DNA of 64,000 bases from positions 1,858,441 through 1,922,440 of the forward strand of contig VZSE01006608.1 in assembly GCA_013398275.1 (NCBI GenBank), given 5' to 3'. A program made the position numbers and the translations under genes. Each line of letters opens with the position of its first letter. Position 1 is the stretch's first letter. Source of the DNA: Promerops cafer. Lineage: Eukaryota; Chordata; Aves; Passeriformes; Nectariniidae. Under the pieces are notes generated by a model that was given only the letters and a program-made list of their open reading frames with translations, did no database searches and was not told where the DNA came from. Below, piece by piece: positions 27,401 through 40,100 of the stretch.

Positions 27401-30400
27401 TCCCCTCCTTTCCTTCACCCTCCCCTTAGTGACTCAGGCAGCTCCTATGCACAGCTCTCCTTCATACTGCAGCATCAAATTAAAGCAGGATGTCTGATAG
27501 GGAATCTACTCTGGAAAATATGCTGGACTAGATTAATTAATTTCTAAATTTTGTGATCATTTTACTCACCTTGCCACTTTAATCATTTTCGGCTGGTATT
27601 TTTCTATATTGTTAAGCAGAACCTTCATGGTCCTTCCAGTTCCAACAATATCCTTATAAAACAAGAAAAATAAAGTAAGTAAAACACAAAGGGAAGCTGA
27701 AAGGAGGAAATCTGGACAATGACTGAGAAGTTCCACACTCTTATTTTGTGGAGATTATTTATTTTTCCAGTGCATTGTAAACCACATCCAAAAAAGGTTA
27801 TAATTGAGCTTACACTCTTTGAAGCAAGCACTTTCTATTCATAAAATTATCAATTCAAGGACTGTCCACTTCCTCTTGAAAACAGCTATGTTGCAAGTAC
27901 TTGGGATGTATCTCGGGACCAGAGATGACTCTACTGGGCACTGCAAGGATGCAGGGATTAGACTTTCAGTATTATGCTTGAGATCACAGTATGTCAACAT
28001 GTCTCCATGTCGGGACCAAATCTGCCCTATTTGTTGTTTTATTAGCACAGTACAAATGTGATCTCTCCAGAGCTGCCATATCCAATATCATCTCAATGAG
28101 ATCAGTAGGTACCTGGCTAGAAAACTGACCATGGAGAGCAGCTGTTGATCCTGAACTCTGGGGGTGCATTAGCAACATCTTGTCTCTGCCCTCCAGGTGT
28201 TTAATAGCATTAAGGAAATTTGCTCTGGACATTTTTAATTTCTGTTAAAGCAGCTGGAATTAGTAAATTGGAGCCCTGAGCAACTATTCTGGTAACCAGC
28301 CATCTCTGTGGCTGATGGCTTTTTTCCCATCCTTTGCTAAGAGAAGAAATTTCAACAGTATACAGTTCGTTACACAGTCCAGCTTACTTCCCACACAAGC
28401 AAACTGGTTCTGAAATGCCAGGCAGATCCTAATGTGCTCTCTAGCTGTCTCAGTTGCTTATTCAACATTTTCAAAGAGAATCACCTGTCTTAATTATATG
28501 AGAATTTGTAGCACCAGTGAGGTGATGTTCTTTCCCTCTGCAACTGAACACTGCTGACTTACATCAGCAACAGCTCTGTGATGGGCTGTCCCCCGGGGAA
28601 CACTGCTGGGTGGAGAGCTGGATGCAGGAGTCAGGGGCCTTGAGGGAATGACTGACACTCCCAACCAGACTGAGAACAACCCTGGGGCTGTAAAGCATAT
28701 GCAGGGCCACTACTTCAAAGTCATGCACCTGAGAAATGCAGGGCATCACTGCAGTTGACTCACTGTCCTCCAAGGAACAGAACAACTTGAAGAGCAGGAG
28801 TTGATGAAACCATAGAAAGAACAAATCAAATGAGGCAGAACAAAGACTCCTGGGTACCATGAGGCAGAGCACCAGTTAGAGTGACAGCAAGGTAGTTTCA
28901 TCTGTCATGCAATTGCAGAAAGACTGAGAGGCCATTAAGCAAATCAACCCCTCTCCCTCTTGACCACGTCCCAGTGAGAGAAGTGTAAACACAGACAGGA
29001 TTTAGAAACTGAGCAGCCAGCCATGATTTGGCTGTGTGACTTTATCTAAGTACAATATGACATAACCACCCAGCTTACCTCCACAATTAGAACATTCTGG
29101 AAGAAACAAACAAAAAGGAATACAATTACATAATATTCACATAGTAAAACAAACAAATGTTTCAAAAAGGGAAATGAAGATAGGTCCATGTGCATATGTA
29201 CAACACAGTAGGACACAAGTTTCATTTTTCCTGTTTCATTTTTGTGCACTGAAAAAGAGCCAGCCATAAGAGCAAGCCCTGCAGTCAGGGACCACAACTT
29301 AATTCAGCTCGTCTAGATTATCCTCTTTGTCCAAGAACGGATGTACCTTTGGAAAATAAAATTAGATGGAAGAAATCCAAATAGGATGAGCTTCACTTCA
29401 TTCCAGTGTCTCTAGCTGAGTACTGCAGTGTACCCTACAGTTCACTAAAATACTATTTCCAATGTTAGTATGAGAATACAGCAATAATATTCTTTCTCTG
29501 AAATAAATGCTCTTCCTCCCTCCACCCACACCCCAGCAACTTCATAGTAAAGGATCAGAGGCCAAGTTGTAACACCCACTCTCATACTGCAAAGCACTCT
29601 CTTTCTTTTCAGATACTGCTGCTAAAATCAGTATTATTTGAAGAGAAGAGGACTGGCCCAGCCAAGAGCAGTGATGTCAAGCTTTATGACAGTATCATCA
29701 CACAGGGTGAATCTTTTTGCTGAAATGGTTCATCAGTGTTCCAGGAATTACAATGTCTAAGGAGACTTCAGTTCTTCTACTAAAAGCAATAATAAGAGGC
29801 AATGTCCTTATTAGAAGAAATAAAAATCTATTTATTAGTAGGCATGATCATATGCATGATCAAAAGGATGGACTCTTACAATCTTGCATTAAGATCTACT
29901 TTCTGAAGTGAAACCTGCAGTAGCAAGAGGGAAGTTATTTCACAAATACCTTTATCTATCTATCAATGTATACACCTTACATGGATGTGCACGCTGTGTG
30001 TCCTGCAAAACCTCAAGACCACATAGTTTCGTATCCATGCAGTATCCACCAGCCTAGTTTACATTCCACTCCTTCCTATCGGGCTTGTTGGCTTTGCTAC
30101 ATACATAAGAGACTGTTTAACTTCCTTTTCCATAACAGAAACCCAAGGCTGAGAGTTGTAAGAGAGACTCAAAAGAAGGAGTGTGTGAAAGGAGCATGCT
30201 CACAACCAGCACACCTTTAAGAGCTTCATTAACTGACATGTAAATAATTTTTAATCTTCAAACCAGAAATAATTAATATAGATTATCCATATTTATATTC
30301 ATACTGCAGCTCTCCCTAACACTCACAGTGCTTGGTAGGGAAACATGGCATACTTCATGCATTAAGCACTACAGAAACACGTTACCACACACTGTATTAT

Positions 30401-31103
30401 ACCTGGATGCTTCTGAAATGGCAAAACACTTGGTAAAGGTGTGGAGGGAACTCCCTGCAGCAGCTGAGCAAATGTCAGCAATGGAGATACCATGCAAGAA
30501 AGCCACTAATTTAGACTGAGCTCTGGTGGAATGTATATTAATCTTGGAGGGAGGCTCCTTTTTGGTGTTTTCATAACAGGTTTCACTGGTGGTTATCCTA
30601 CTTGGCACTCCTGACTTTCAACCTCTGCTGACACAGACAACTTTGGATCTCAAACACCTAGTCCTGTGAAGGCAAAAAGTTAAAGGCCTCTTAAAAACAA
30701 AAGTCTGAAGACACCATGTCTCTAGAAACTTCTCCCTTCAAGAAAGAATGGAAGTATATCAGTTGTCTAGATAAGATGAAGAGCCAAAACCATGTTCAGG
30801 AGAAGCTTATGACAGGTGTGTAGGAACACATTTTTTTGAAGGAAACCATTTGGATCCAAAATCAATTTGGTTCTCATCTGGCTTCCTGTATGAAGTCATA
30901 AGTGGAAAAACACTTCTGAGGACTAGCTCAGGACACCTGGGTCTGAGACATAAGGAAATTACTTGATTCAGTCAGTGGACACCTGAAGATAATGTGCAGG
31001 AGTAATGGCTTAACCACGCCAAGGAACTTGTACAGCTGGTGACATATGTAAACATTGATGTGTTTATACACACACACACACACATAAATAAATAAATAAA
31101 TAA

Positions 31104-31135
<32 letters not shown>

Positions 31136-34100
31136 ATAAATAAATAAATGTGTATATATATGATATAGGGAGAGAGCAAAAGAGTTGACAAGGAAAGAAC
31201 CCCACCAGAACTAAAAATGGAAATGCAGTCTTTTAGTACCAGGCCCAGTGAGAGTAACCAAGATCAAACACAGCCCACGGATCTCAAAGCAGCTCCACAG
31301 TGTTGAGACAGGTTCAACGAAGTCAGTCTATGAGGCAGGGTCTGGGTCAATGTTTTCAGTAATGAACAGGTTTGGCTGAAGCTGAGCTGAAGGTCAGTAC
31401 CCACACAGCACAGATCAGGCATGGACTAAGAGCCCAGGGCTGAGCTGGTGTTCCTGTGCCCACAGGTGTGAGTAGAGGCCCCAAGGGACACAGGTCATGG
31501 CCATTAGCATCTATTAGTGCACCTCTTAGTGCACAGTGACAGATTGAGAGAAAAGCAAAGTCCTGGGACATTTCATTGACAGATAAATAAGTTTCTTTGC
31601 TACCACAGTTGCTTCAGCTGTTCTGTCAAGATCAGCAGTAGGGATTCTCTTGCTTGCTCATGTGTAGGAATCACAATGTTGGACAGAATAAGGGGACAGC
31701 AGCCTCCCTGGCCATGGAATTTGGGTTAACCAATAGGGAGGAGCAACCTTACTATTTAACTTGTGAGAAAAAAAATCACAGACATTAAAAGAAAATGGGT
31801 CTGAAGAGACCATGAAAGATCATCTTCTGTTGGGCTACAGCAGAAATTTTAAACTGTCCTTCACAGATACCTGATTTACCTCTTCTAGAACTTGATGAGT
31901 ACTTCAGAACCTCTCCAGGGAATGTGTCTCAATACCTCATTATCTAAGAGAAAAAATGCAATTAGAAAACTTCTCTTGATATTTGGCCTGAACATGCTTT
32001 GAAGAGAACATGGACAAAGCTTTGTTTTCTTCTATATTTGAAAGACACATTTCCTCAGTTTCCTCTTCTTCAGATTAAACAACTTCTACTTATTCAATGT
32101 TTTCTCACAAGTTATATTTTCTAGCTTTCTGATCACTCTTTTGTTCCCCTCTGGAACCGGTCCAGTTGGTCAGAATCCTTCTCCACTTGTGGTGTTCCAA
32201 ACCAGAAAGAAGTCTTTTCCAGTGTCAAGAGGAATAAAAGAACCACTTTGTATGCTTTATAAATAATCCTCATTTCTATGTATCCCAGTACAACAGTTAC
32301 ATCCTTTATAAAAATATACTGGTGTCTCAGGTGCAACTTGTGATCCACCATTTGACTCCAGGACTGTAGCTGAGTCAGTCCTCCCTCACTTGCATTTATG
32401 CAAAAGATTACTTCTGTATAAACACAGAAGTCGGTATTCGTCTTTATTGTCATTACATGTCATTCTTTGAACCAAATTCTTCAAATAATTTCTTAAGATC
32501 ATAATATCTTGTAGTATTTTTCCAGGTAGTATGAGTACCATTAAATGCTAATTCTGTCTTTTCAATCATGAATTAAATATTGTATAGTCCCTCGAGAGCA
32601 TGCTTTAATGCATCTCGTCTGACAGTGAAGCATAATTAACTGTTTCTTGAGAACAGCTTTCCAACCAGTTACACATCTGTCTAACAGAAATTTAATCTTG
32701 TCTGTGTTTCCTTATCACAAATGACTCATATGAAGGAAAGAGGATTAACGTGGATCCAGACATGCCTGAAAGGTTTGTCTGGCTACAGGAGTGATAGTCA
32801 CCTGCATGTAACTTCAGCTGAAGTGTAAGGTCTCATATTTATTGACTAACTTGAGAGAGAAGGATTTTGGTGGATGCTGTCTTTCATCCCCAGAGTCAAG
32901 TAGTCCAACCGTTGCAAATCATATACATTGGGGAAGTTCCTGTAAGATGTCTAGGCCAAAAACCACAGATGCTGTTTTGAATTATGCCCATTCTCATTAT
33001 TTCCAAAAAACTGATGAGGATTTTCTGTACTGTGGAGAAATCCTGTATGTAAGGCCTCTGTAGTGGAAAAGCCACTATAAAATATTTAGATATGCAAACA
33101 TTTTGTAACTATAAGTAAGCAGGCACCCTAACTGTTCGGACTGACACTTTAATCTCTTATCATTATGCAGGGTTACTGTGTCTAAAGTCTCCATACTTTT
33201 CAGTCATTAACTGCTGCTTACGACCAAAGGCATTCAGAGTGGTTTGCCATCCTCTGGTACACAAACCCTCTCCTACAAAATACTGTGCTGGAAAACTGGC
33301 TGTATTGCTGGCTATCCCCTGCCTTTCTTCTGTTGAAGCAGTCTATAGATAGAAGATTTCACAAAAGGGATGGAATAGCAGAGTAGTAGAGGAACAAACT
33401 GCAAACTGCCAAGAAATGTTTTGATATACAGTGTCCAAGACTAGATAGTGGTGACATCTAATTAAAACTCATTGAAATAGATTAGCTTATCCTTGATCAG
33501 ATGGATAGCAGAGGATGAAAGAAGAATGCAAGGGATACAACAAATTAGTACATTATCAGTAATTTCACTATCATTTGAAAGGCACAGCTGGCTGTGCCCA
33601 GCATCTCTTGTGAAAGGTCAGTTATGTGGAAGACCTTATTCAGCTTCATTGTGAAATCCTCATGTGAGCTGGTGTGCAGGAGACCGGTAAAACTCACCAG
33701 CTTGTGGTGCTGCAGTAGTAACTGATAGCTGGAGAAATAGGAAGCTAAAGGACACTGAAGAAAAGATCTTTTCTCAAGTATGTGTGTTTCAAGCTCCTGT
33801 ACCACACAGATCAAGAATGTTTTGTCCTTTCAGATATATTTGAGACAATTACAAAGCAGGAAACCACATGAAAAGAAAAGTAATCCAGCCTTCTGGATTC
33901 TGTCTACTTTTGAAACTCAGAGAACAGGATATAGGAATATTTACTGACATGTTGACCAGACTAAAGATGGCTTAATTTCTCAGTAGAGCCATCTTCACCA
34001 ATACAATCTCTGAAGTACATCCAGAAACCTAATAATGGTGCTAATATATCTTAGAGTGAGACAGAGTACAGTCAGTTTTTTAAAAATATGTCCTGGAAAG

Positions 34101-37100
34101 ATTTCATACATAGTCCAAATAAAAAGGGATGCTGGCTTCAGAGAATGAAACACCTTCCTATTGAGTCATTGCAAAAGAAACAACATTGCAAAAGAATCAG
34201 CTTCCGTTACTGATGGATCAGAGGGATGGCTTGGAGCTGATATATTTGGATGACTGTGATTCATTCTGTGTTTACATCATTTTTTACCAGGTAGCTGGCA
34301 GAAGGTAGGCTGGTACAACATAAAGTCAAAGAATACCTCAAGTTGGAAGGGACTCATAAGCACCAGCAAGTCCAGCTCCCTGCTCTTTGCAGGACTACCT
34401 AAAACTAAACCATATGACATTGACCAGGTGCTTCTTGGTACTCTGACAGGCTTCAGATCCTGACCACTTCCCTGGGGAGCCTGTTCCAGGGACTTGAACA
34501 CAGTTTCAGTGAAGGACCTTTTCCAAATGTCCAATATGAACTTCCCCTGACATGGCTTCATTCCATTTCCTCCTGTCCTGTTGCTGGTCACTAGAGAGCT
34601 GTGTGCACCGCCCATCTTGTGGAAGCTGTAGGCTGCGATGAGGGCACCCCTCAGCCTTCACTTCCCCAGGCTGGACAACACAAGTGACCTCAGCCGCTCC
34701 TCAGAAGAATGCCCTTGAGTCCTTGCACCAACTTGGTTGTCCTGGACACACTCTGATAGTCAGAAGTCCTTCTTGCACCGTGGCACACCTCAGCACTTGG
34801 GGTGACACTGCCCCACTGCAGAGCAGAGTGGGACAACCCCCTCCCTTGCCCTGCTGGCCATGCTGTGCCTGATGCCCCCAGGACAGGACTGGCCCTCCTG
34901 GCTGCCAGAGCACTGCTGGCTCATGTTCAACTTGCCATGGACCAGGACCCCCAGGTCCCTATCCATGGCGCTGCTCTCCAGCCTCTCATTCCCCAGTCTG
35001 TATGTAGAACAGGGATACCCTGTCCCAGGTGGAGAATCTTGTTAAATTTCATACGATTGGTGGTTGCCCAGCTCTCCAGCCCATGCAGATTTCTCTGGAA
35101 GGCCCCTTACCTTGGAGGGAGTCCACAGCCTCTCCTGTTTTAGCATCATTAGCAAATTTTCTTAATGTACATTCAATTTATGAGTCCAGATCTTTTATAA
35201 AAACATTAAAAAGCAGTGGCCCTAAAATTGTGGTTTTGAATGTGGTTCAAAACATTGTCTGTGAATCCGCTGTGGTTTTTAATGCAAAGGGGTGCTGTGA
35301 AGTTTAAAATTCTCCAATTTTGAGTGATCAGGGCACACACAACTTGCAACTCTGTACATGAACATTTGAACTGAGCAGAAATAATATTTGTGGTGTGAGC
35401 TGGATCTCCACATAAATAAAATTTACGTTTCCATATTAGTTTCTAAGACAGTAGTAAAAATGGCCCATAGCAGCACGTCTTGGGTCATCTAGAAAAAGGA
35501 GGTTTTTGACAATACTAGTACTATGTAAAATAAAGAAGAAATAATCTAATCCCCAGGTAGCATGTGAATTTGTCTCTCATGCTGAAGAGAATTCTCTGTG
35601 AATGTTAATTTTTTTAATAATGAACAGAAAACATGAAAAAATTGAAAATCTGTCATTTACTGCTTTTTAAAGCCACACACATTTATACACTGCAATAAAG
35701 TATCTTGTTTTTACAGTACATTTTAAAAAATCCTGACTTACAGTAAGATGAAAACTACTCCAGCACTGAGTCAATACATTTCTATTGTTTACCTTCCCAC
35801 AGGTCAGTAATAAATGGAACAATGCCAGCTAAGAAGACCAAGCAGAGTAATGAGAACATGTCTGCCTCCTGTCTGACAGTAGTAAGTGATATGGAAATTA
35901 TTTTTCATCTTCCTGGAAAAGAATAACATTTTTTTTTTCTAGACTTGGATTTTGTTCCATTTGGAAGACTGTTTTCAAAGGAAAATTGCTATGAAAGAGT
36001 AGTTCTTTGAAGTTAGCACTGAATTAGACTTTGAGGAAAACTGTCTTTGAATTAATATAAAATGTGAAATTTTAACAAGGTAAAAATTCAAAGCTGCACA
36101 TTTAGAAAGGGGGAGTATTTCCCTGAAAGCTGAAACTATACTTTAATGATCAAATAAACAACTGCATTTAATGCAACACTACAGCTAGGAGGACAAACTC
36201 AGTTCTCACATGTATAGCAAGAAAATCAGGTAGGTACGTAAAGAGAGTATTTTCTCCTTAAATGTTTCAGCATAAAATCAGCAGAATAGCATACACACAC
36301 TATTTTTTTCCTTTAATAGAAAGAAAAGAACAGAAAGACCTTAAAACTGAGAAAAGAAAAATTATTTGAGAACAGAAAAAAATACCTTAGAGTGAAGTAA
36401 GGTTTGTAGCAGGAAGTAATAGCTTTTATTTAATTAACAGCCCATTTCCCAGTGGGAGAACATTTTTCACAAAAGAACTTTGACCTTTCAGCCCACAGCC
36501 TCAGAGAGACCACAAAATACCTTCAACAGCTGAGCCTGGGAACAAAAATTCAGAACTGCTGTATGCACTCAAAATCATGGACTGAATAAAATAGTGGCTT
36601 TACAGCACATTATAATCCTCCACTGCAGCTGCCCTTCAACTCATTTATCAGTGTTCCACAGCTGATAATTTCCTCTCTTATTTTAGCTCAGAGGAATTCT
36701 TAACATTTTTATCTGCCCCTCTGGTCACAGGGCAGGTGATTATGTAGGGCAATCGCTTCTCTTATCCCAAATTGTCTGATTACCACATTAGGTTAAAATT
36801 AAGAGTTCTCCCAATCTGTACTTAGCTTGAAGTTTGCTGATTCTATTCAGACCAAAAGAAGGATCTGCATACTTGAAATTTCATTTCTTCCAACTATATC
36901 AGTTGCCTACTAATAATTTCCTGTTGTTAATTCCACCTTCAAACCTTGTCTCATTTACATCCTACAGTATGCCAGTACTGTACAGCAGGCTTCCAATGGA
37001 TTATCTAAAAGAAGCTTAAGTAACGACTATGTGATAGGCAAATATGCAACCATATGGCAATATAAATTTGACAATGGCAAACTGCTTAATCCAGTAGGCA

Positions 37101-40100
37101 AAGGTATTAAAAAAGGCCATAGTAAAAGACAAAAAACTGTTCATATTCAGAAAAGAAAATTAGTTTCCCCATTTTAGCCATGATGACAGTTGACTATTGG
37201 TTTAACATGCCTGATATATGGAGGCTTCTCCATCAGGTCTCTAAATCAAACTTGTTGGTAGTTTAAAAGATACACTGTAGGTACAGTGAAGAAATTATCA
37301 TTTGAGACCCTTCATTCTAATCACCCAGAAATTCAGACAAGATGATTTTGGGCCTTAGGATAAAGGAATCTCTAAACAAAGCCTTGTTTGTGAGGCCCTG
37401 TTGTCAGGCCAATTAACTGTCCTGGGAAGGAAAAAAAGAAAGGGAAAAAAATGAACCTTAATATGGGAAGATTGGCATAATTTGGACTGATGGAAATACT
37501 TTTATCTTCAAGTCCCCATTGATATCCTGAGTTCCTTCCTGTCTCTTTCTTGGATATAACTATTCTTAAACTACTTGGGAGTACTTGTAACATATTGTTA
37601 GTTATACCAGCTTGCTAAGTATGCATGAATACCCAATGTCAAGAAAAGGTGAGTTAATTTATTTGTCCAGTTCTACGAGTGAAAGCATACTCATAAAAAA
37701 AACCCCCAAAACCCCCACCACCTTCCCCCCACAAAATCTCTTTTTTATCAATCTCTATTTCTTTTTTTTTTGTTGTTTTATGGGGGTAAGGGGACAAAAA
37801 GCTACAATATAGCATATTTTCATTCCCTTAAGATAAAATTCCATTCAGTAGTCTGCATTTTCAGTTAGATTCTTTCTGAAGACACTTTTTCATGTGTACT
37901 CCATATCATCAGAATTACATAAATTGATAATGTGATTCTTCAAACTGAATTTTTAATGGATTTTAAGTTTACTCATCACACATGCAGTACTTTCTTTCTT
38001 AGCATTGTATTTGGGGAACCTCAGGTACCAGTGGTTAAACAAGACATTTTATGACAGTGCCATAGAGCTGAAGAATCACCATCAAATAAAAATTAAAGAA
38101 AAATGCATCAAGTTTCAGTGAAGAGGTTCAAAGGAAGCTACAAGGACTCCTGTGAGAAGTGAAATAATTTTATGTTGTGCACACAGGAATGAAATCCACA
38201 GATATTAACACTTCATCACAATGTCAGAAAATAATATGAAAGACTTCTGTAAAATTAGATATCTAGCTAGGAACTTTCTACAGAGTTCTAGAAAAGGTCA
38301 CATATGTCTGATTTGTCAGTAGCAGCTGCTGATGGGAGCAAACTAGTTAATGTGTTAGTAGTCCACATATACAAACTCCAGCTATTTAAATTGTGTAAAA
38401 CAAGTTCAGAATCTCCAGGAGTTAACGGAGTGGGGGACACAATGGAGCACCTGATGCTTTGTTCTCAGAGAGCATTGTGTCGAATGCTGTGCACACTCAT
38501 GTTCTACTGGCAGCCATCTTCACAGCATCCTTCTGTTGTGCATAAAAAGTAGAACAAACTACCATAATTAATCTAAAGGTAATTCAGGAATGACTCATGT
38601 CTCCATTTTCTCAGTGGCATGAAGAAGTACAGTCTTCTGGTCATCTGGATTGGATGAGGATTTTCTGGACATAGGTGAAACAGGATTATGAACAGGTATG
38701 ATGTAGAAGCAGGTAGACAGTGGCTGAGCAGAGCCCATGTGAAAAATGGGATAGGAATGCTGTAAAGGTTTTTTTATACTTTCCTTCCCCCAAAACAACA
38801 ACAACAACAACAAAAAATAATGATGAATAGTAGAACAGATTACTTAACAAAGAAGTGCAATGAAAGGTGATTGACTTTGGAGAAGGAAAAAATAGTGTCT
38901 CTTGCTTCAGAAAAAACAGTTAAGAATGTTAGAAGAATAGACTGTATCAAATCTAATTAAGAAAAAATGCAGAAAACCAGGAGTGACTAAAGATGGCAGT
39001 TAAGCAGAGGTACTGAAGATGCGCAATGCTTCAAGACACAAAATCAACCTTTGAGAAGATGAAAAAGGCAAGGCTGCATGTCTGATAGGAATAAAGTAAG
39101 ATGTTGAGGTGAGGGGGGGACATGACTATTGCCAAAGTGTATAGTGAATTTTGTATACCCTTATTGTCATAAAAATTGTCTCTCATGTACATAATGTTCT
39201 AAAGAGAATGGCATTATTGTTTCTGCAAATTTATGGGTGTTACTCTAGAAAGGAATGCTTATAGGGGAAGAAATCACAACATTAGTCAAGACTGAATACT
39301 AATGGAGAGAATTATAAGAAGCATAGAACCAATAGAATTCTGAGAAACAAACTTGAAATGGTGAGGATAACGTGTATATTAATCTAGAGAATAAAACATT
39401 GTGTTAGCTGCCATATGCATGGTTTATTAAATACTGACATGCTAACATATTTAGGAGAATGAAAGAGAAACAGCTCTCAGAACTGTTGCTGGAGCCTATG
39501 ACATGCATAGAAAATGGTTCAATATAGTAGGAATGAAAGGAGAGGCATAAGAGAAGAAAGTGAGAATGCTTTATGTTCCTGGAACATCCTCCCAAATGAC
39601 AAGCCGGGCAAGAAAATGGTAGACAGTGGATAAATTGATTTAGGCAAGACATATAAAGGAAGTTTAGAGATTTTATAGCCCAAATCCTGCCAGAAGGAAT
39701 TGAGAAGAGCTGCATGGAGGACATCTTCTTCTGAGTGAAACTTCTTTTTTGTATGGGCTGATCAGTCATTTTAGGAGACCATCAGAGTGAGGATGGAGTG
39801 CTCAAACTAACACAGCAAAGTACAGAGAAAACACAAATATTCACTTCCCTTTTTTCCTGAGGGCTATTTATTACCTTCTGCACTTCTCTGAAAATGACAA
39901 AAACACTGGCTGTCAACAACATGTACTTAATATGAACAAGGGGAATTCATATAGAACATAAGCATTGACAGAATTTTTGAAATTTGCTGGCTCCATAATT
40001 GTATAGTACTAACTGTGTAACAACTCTGTTTTAATTTGAAGTTCTTATTCACTTTAAAACTAATAATGATTATTTTTGTTCACTTTCTATGCTGTATAGA

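Noticed and set aside
30928..31205. Hydrophobic Ile-Tyr-Leu repeat proteins resembling membrane proteins
   Set aside because: They are translations of the tetranucleotide microsatellite.
34277..35307. Several overlapping open frames of 60-113 codons on both strands
   Set aside because: They fall within or beside the CR1 element and are explained by its GC-rich sequence. The element's own frame is broken.
37698..37800. C-rich then G-rich tracts with possible G-quadruplex
   Set aside because: Only three strong G tracts on the minus strand. This looks like ordinary low-complexity sequence.
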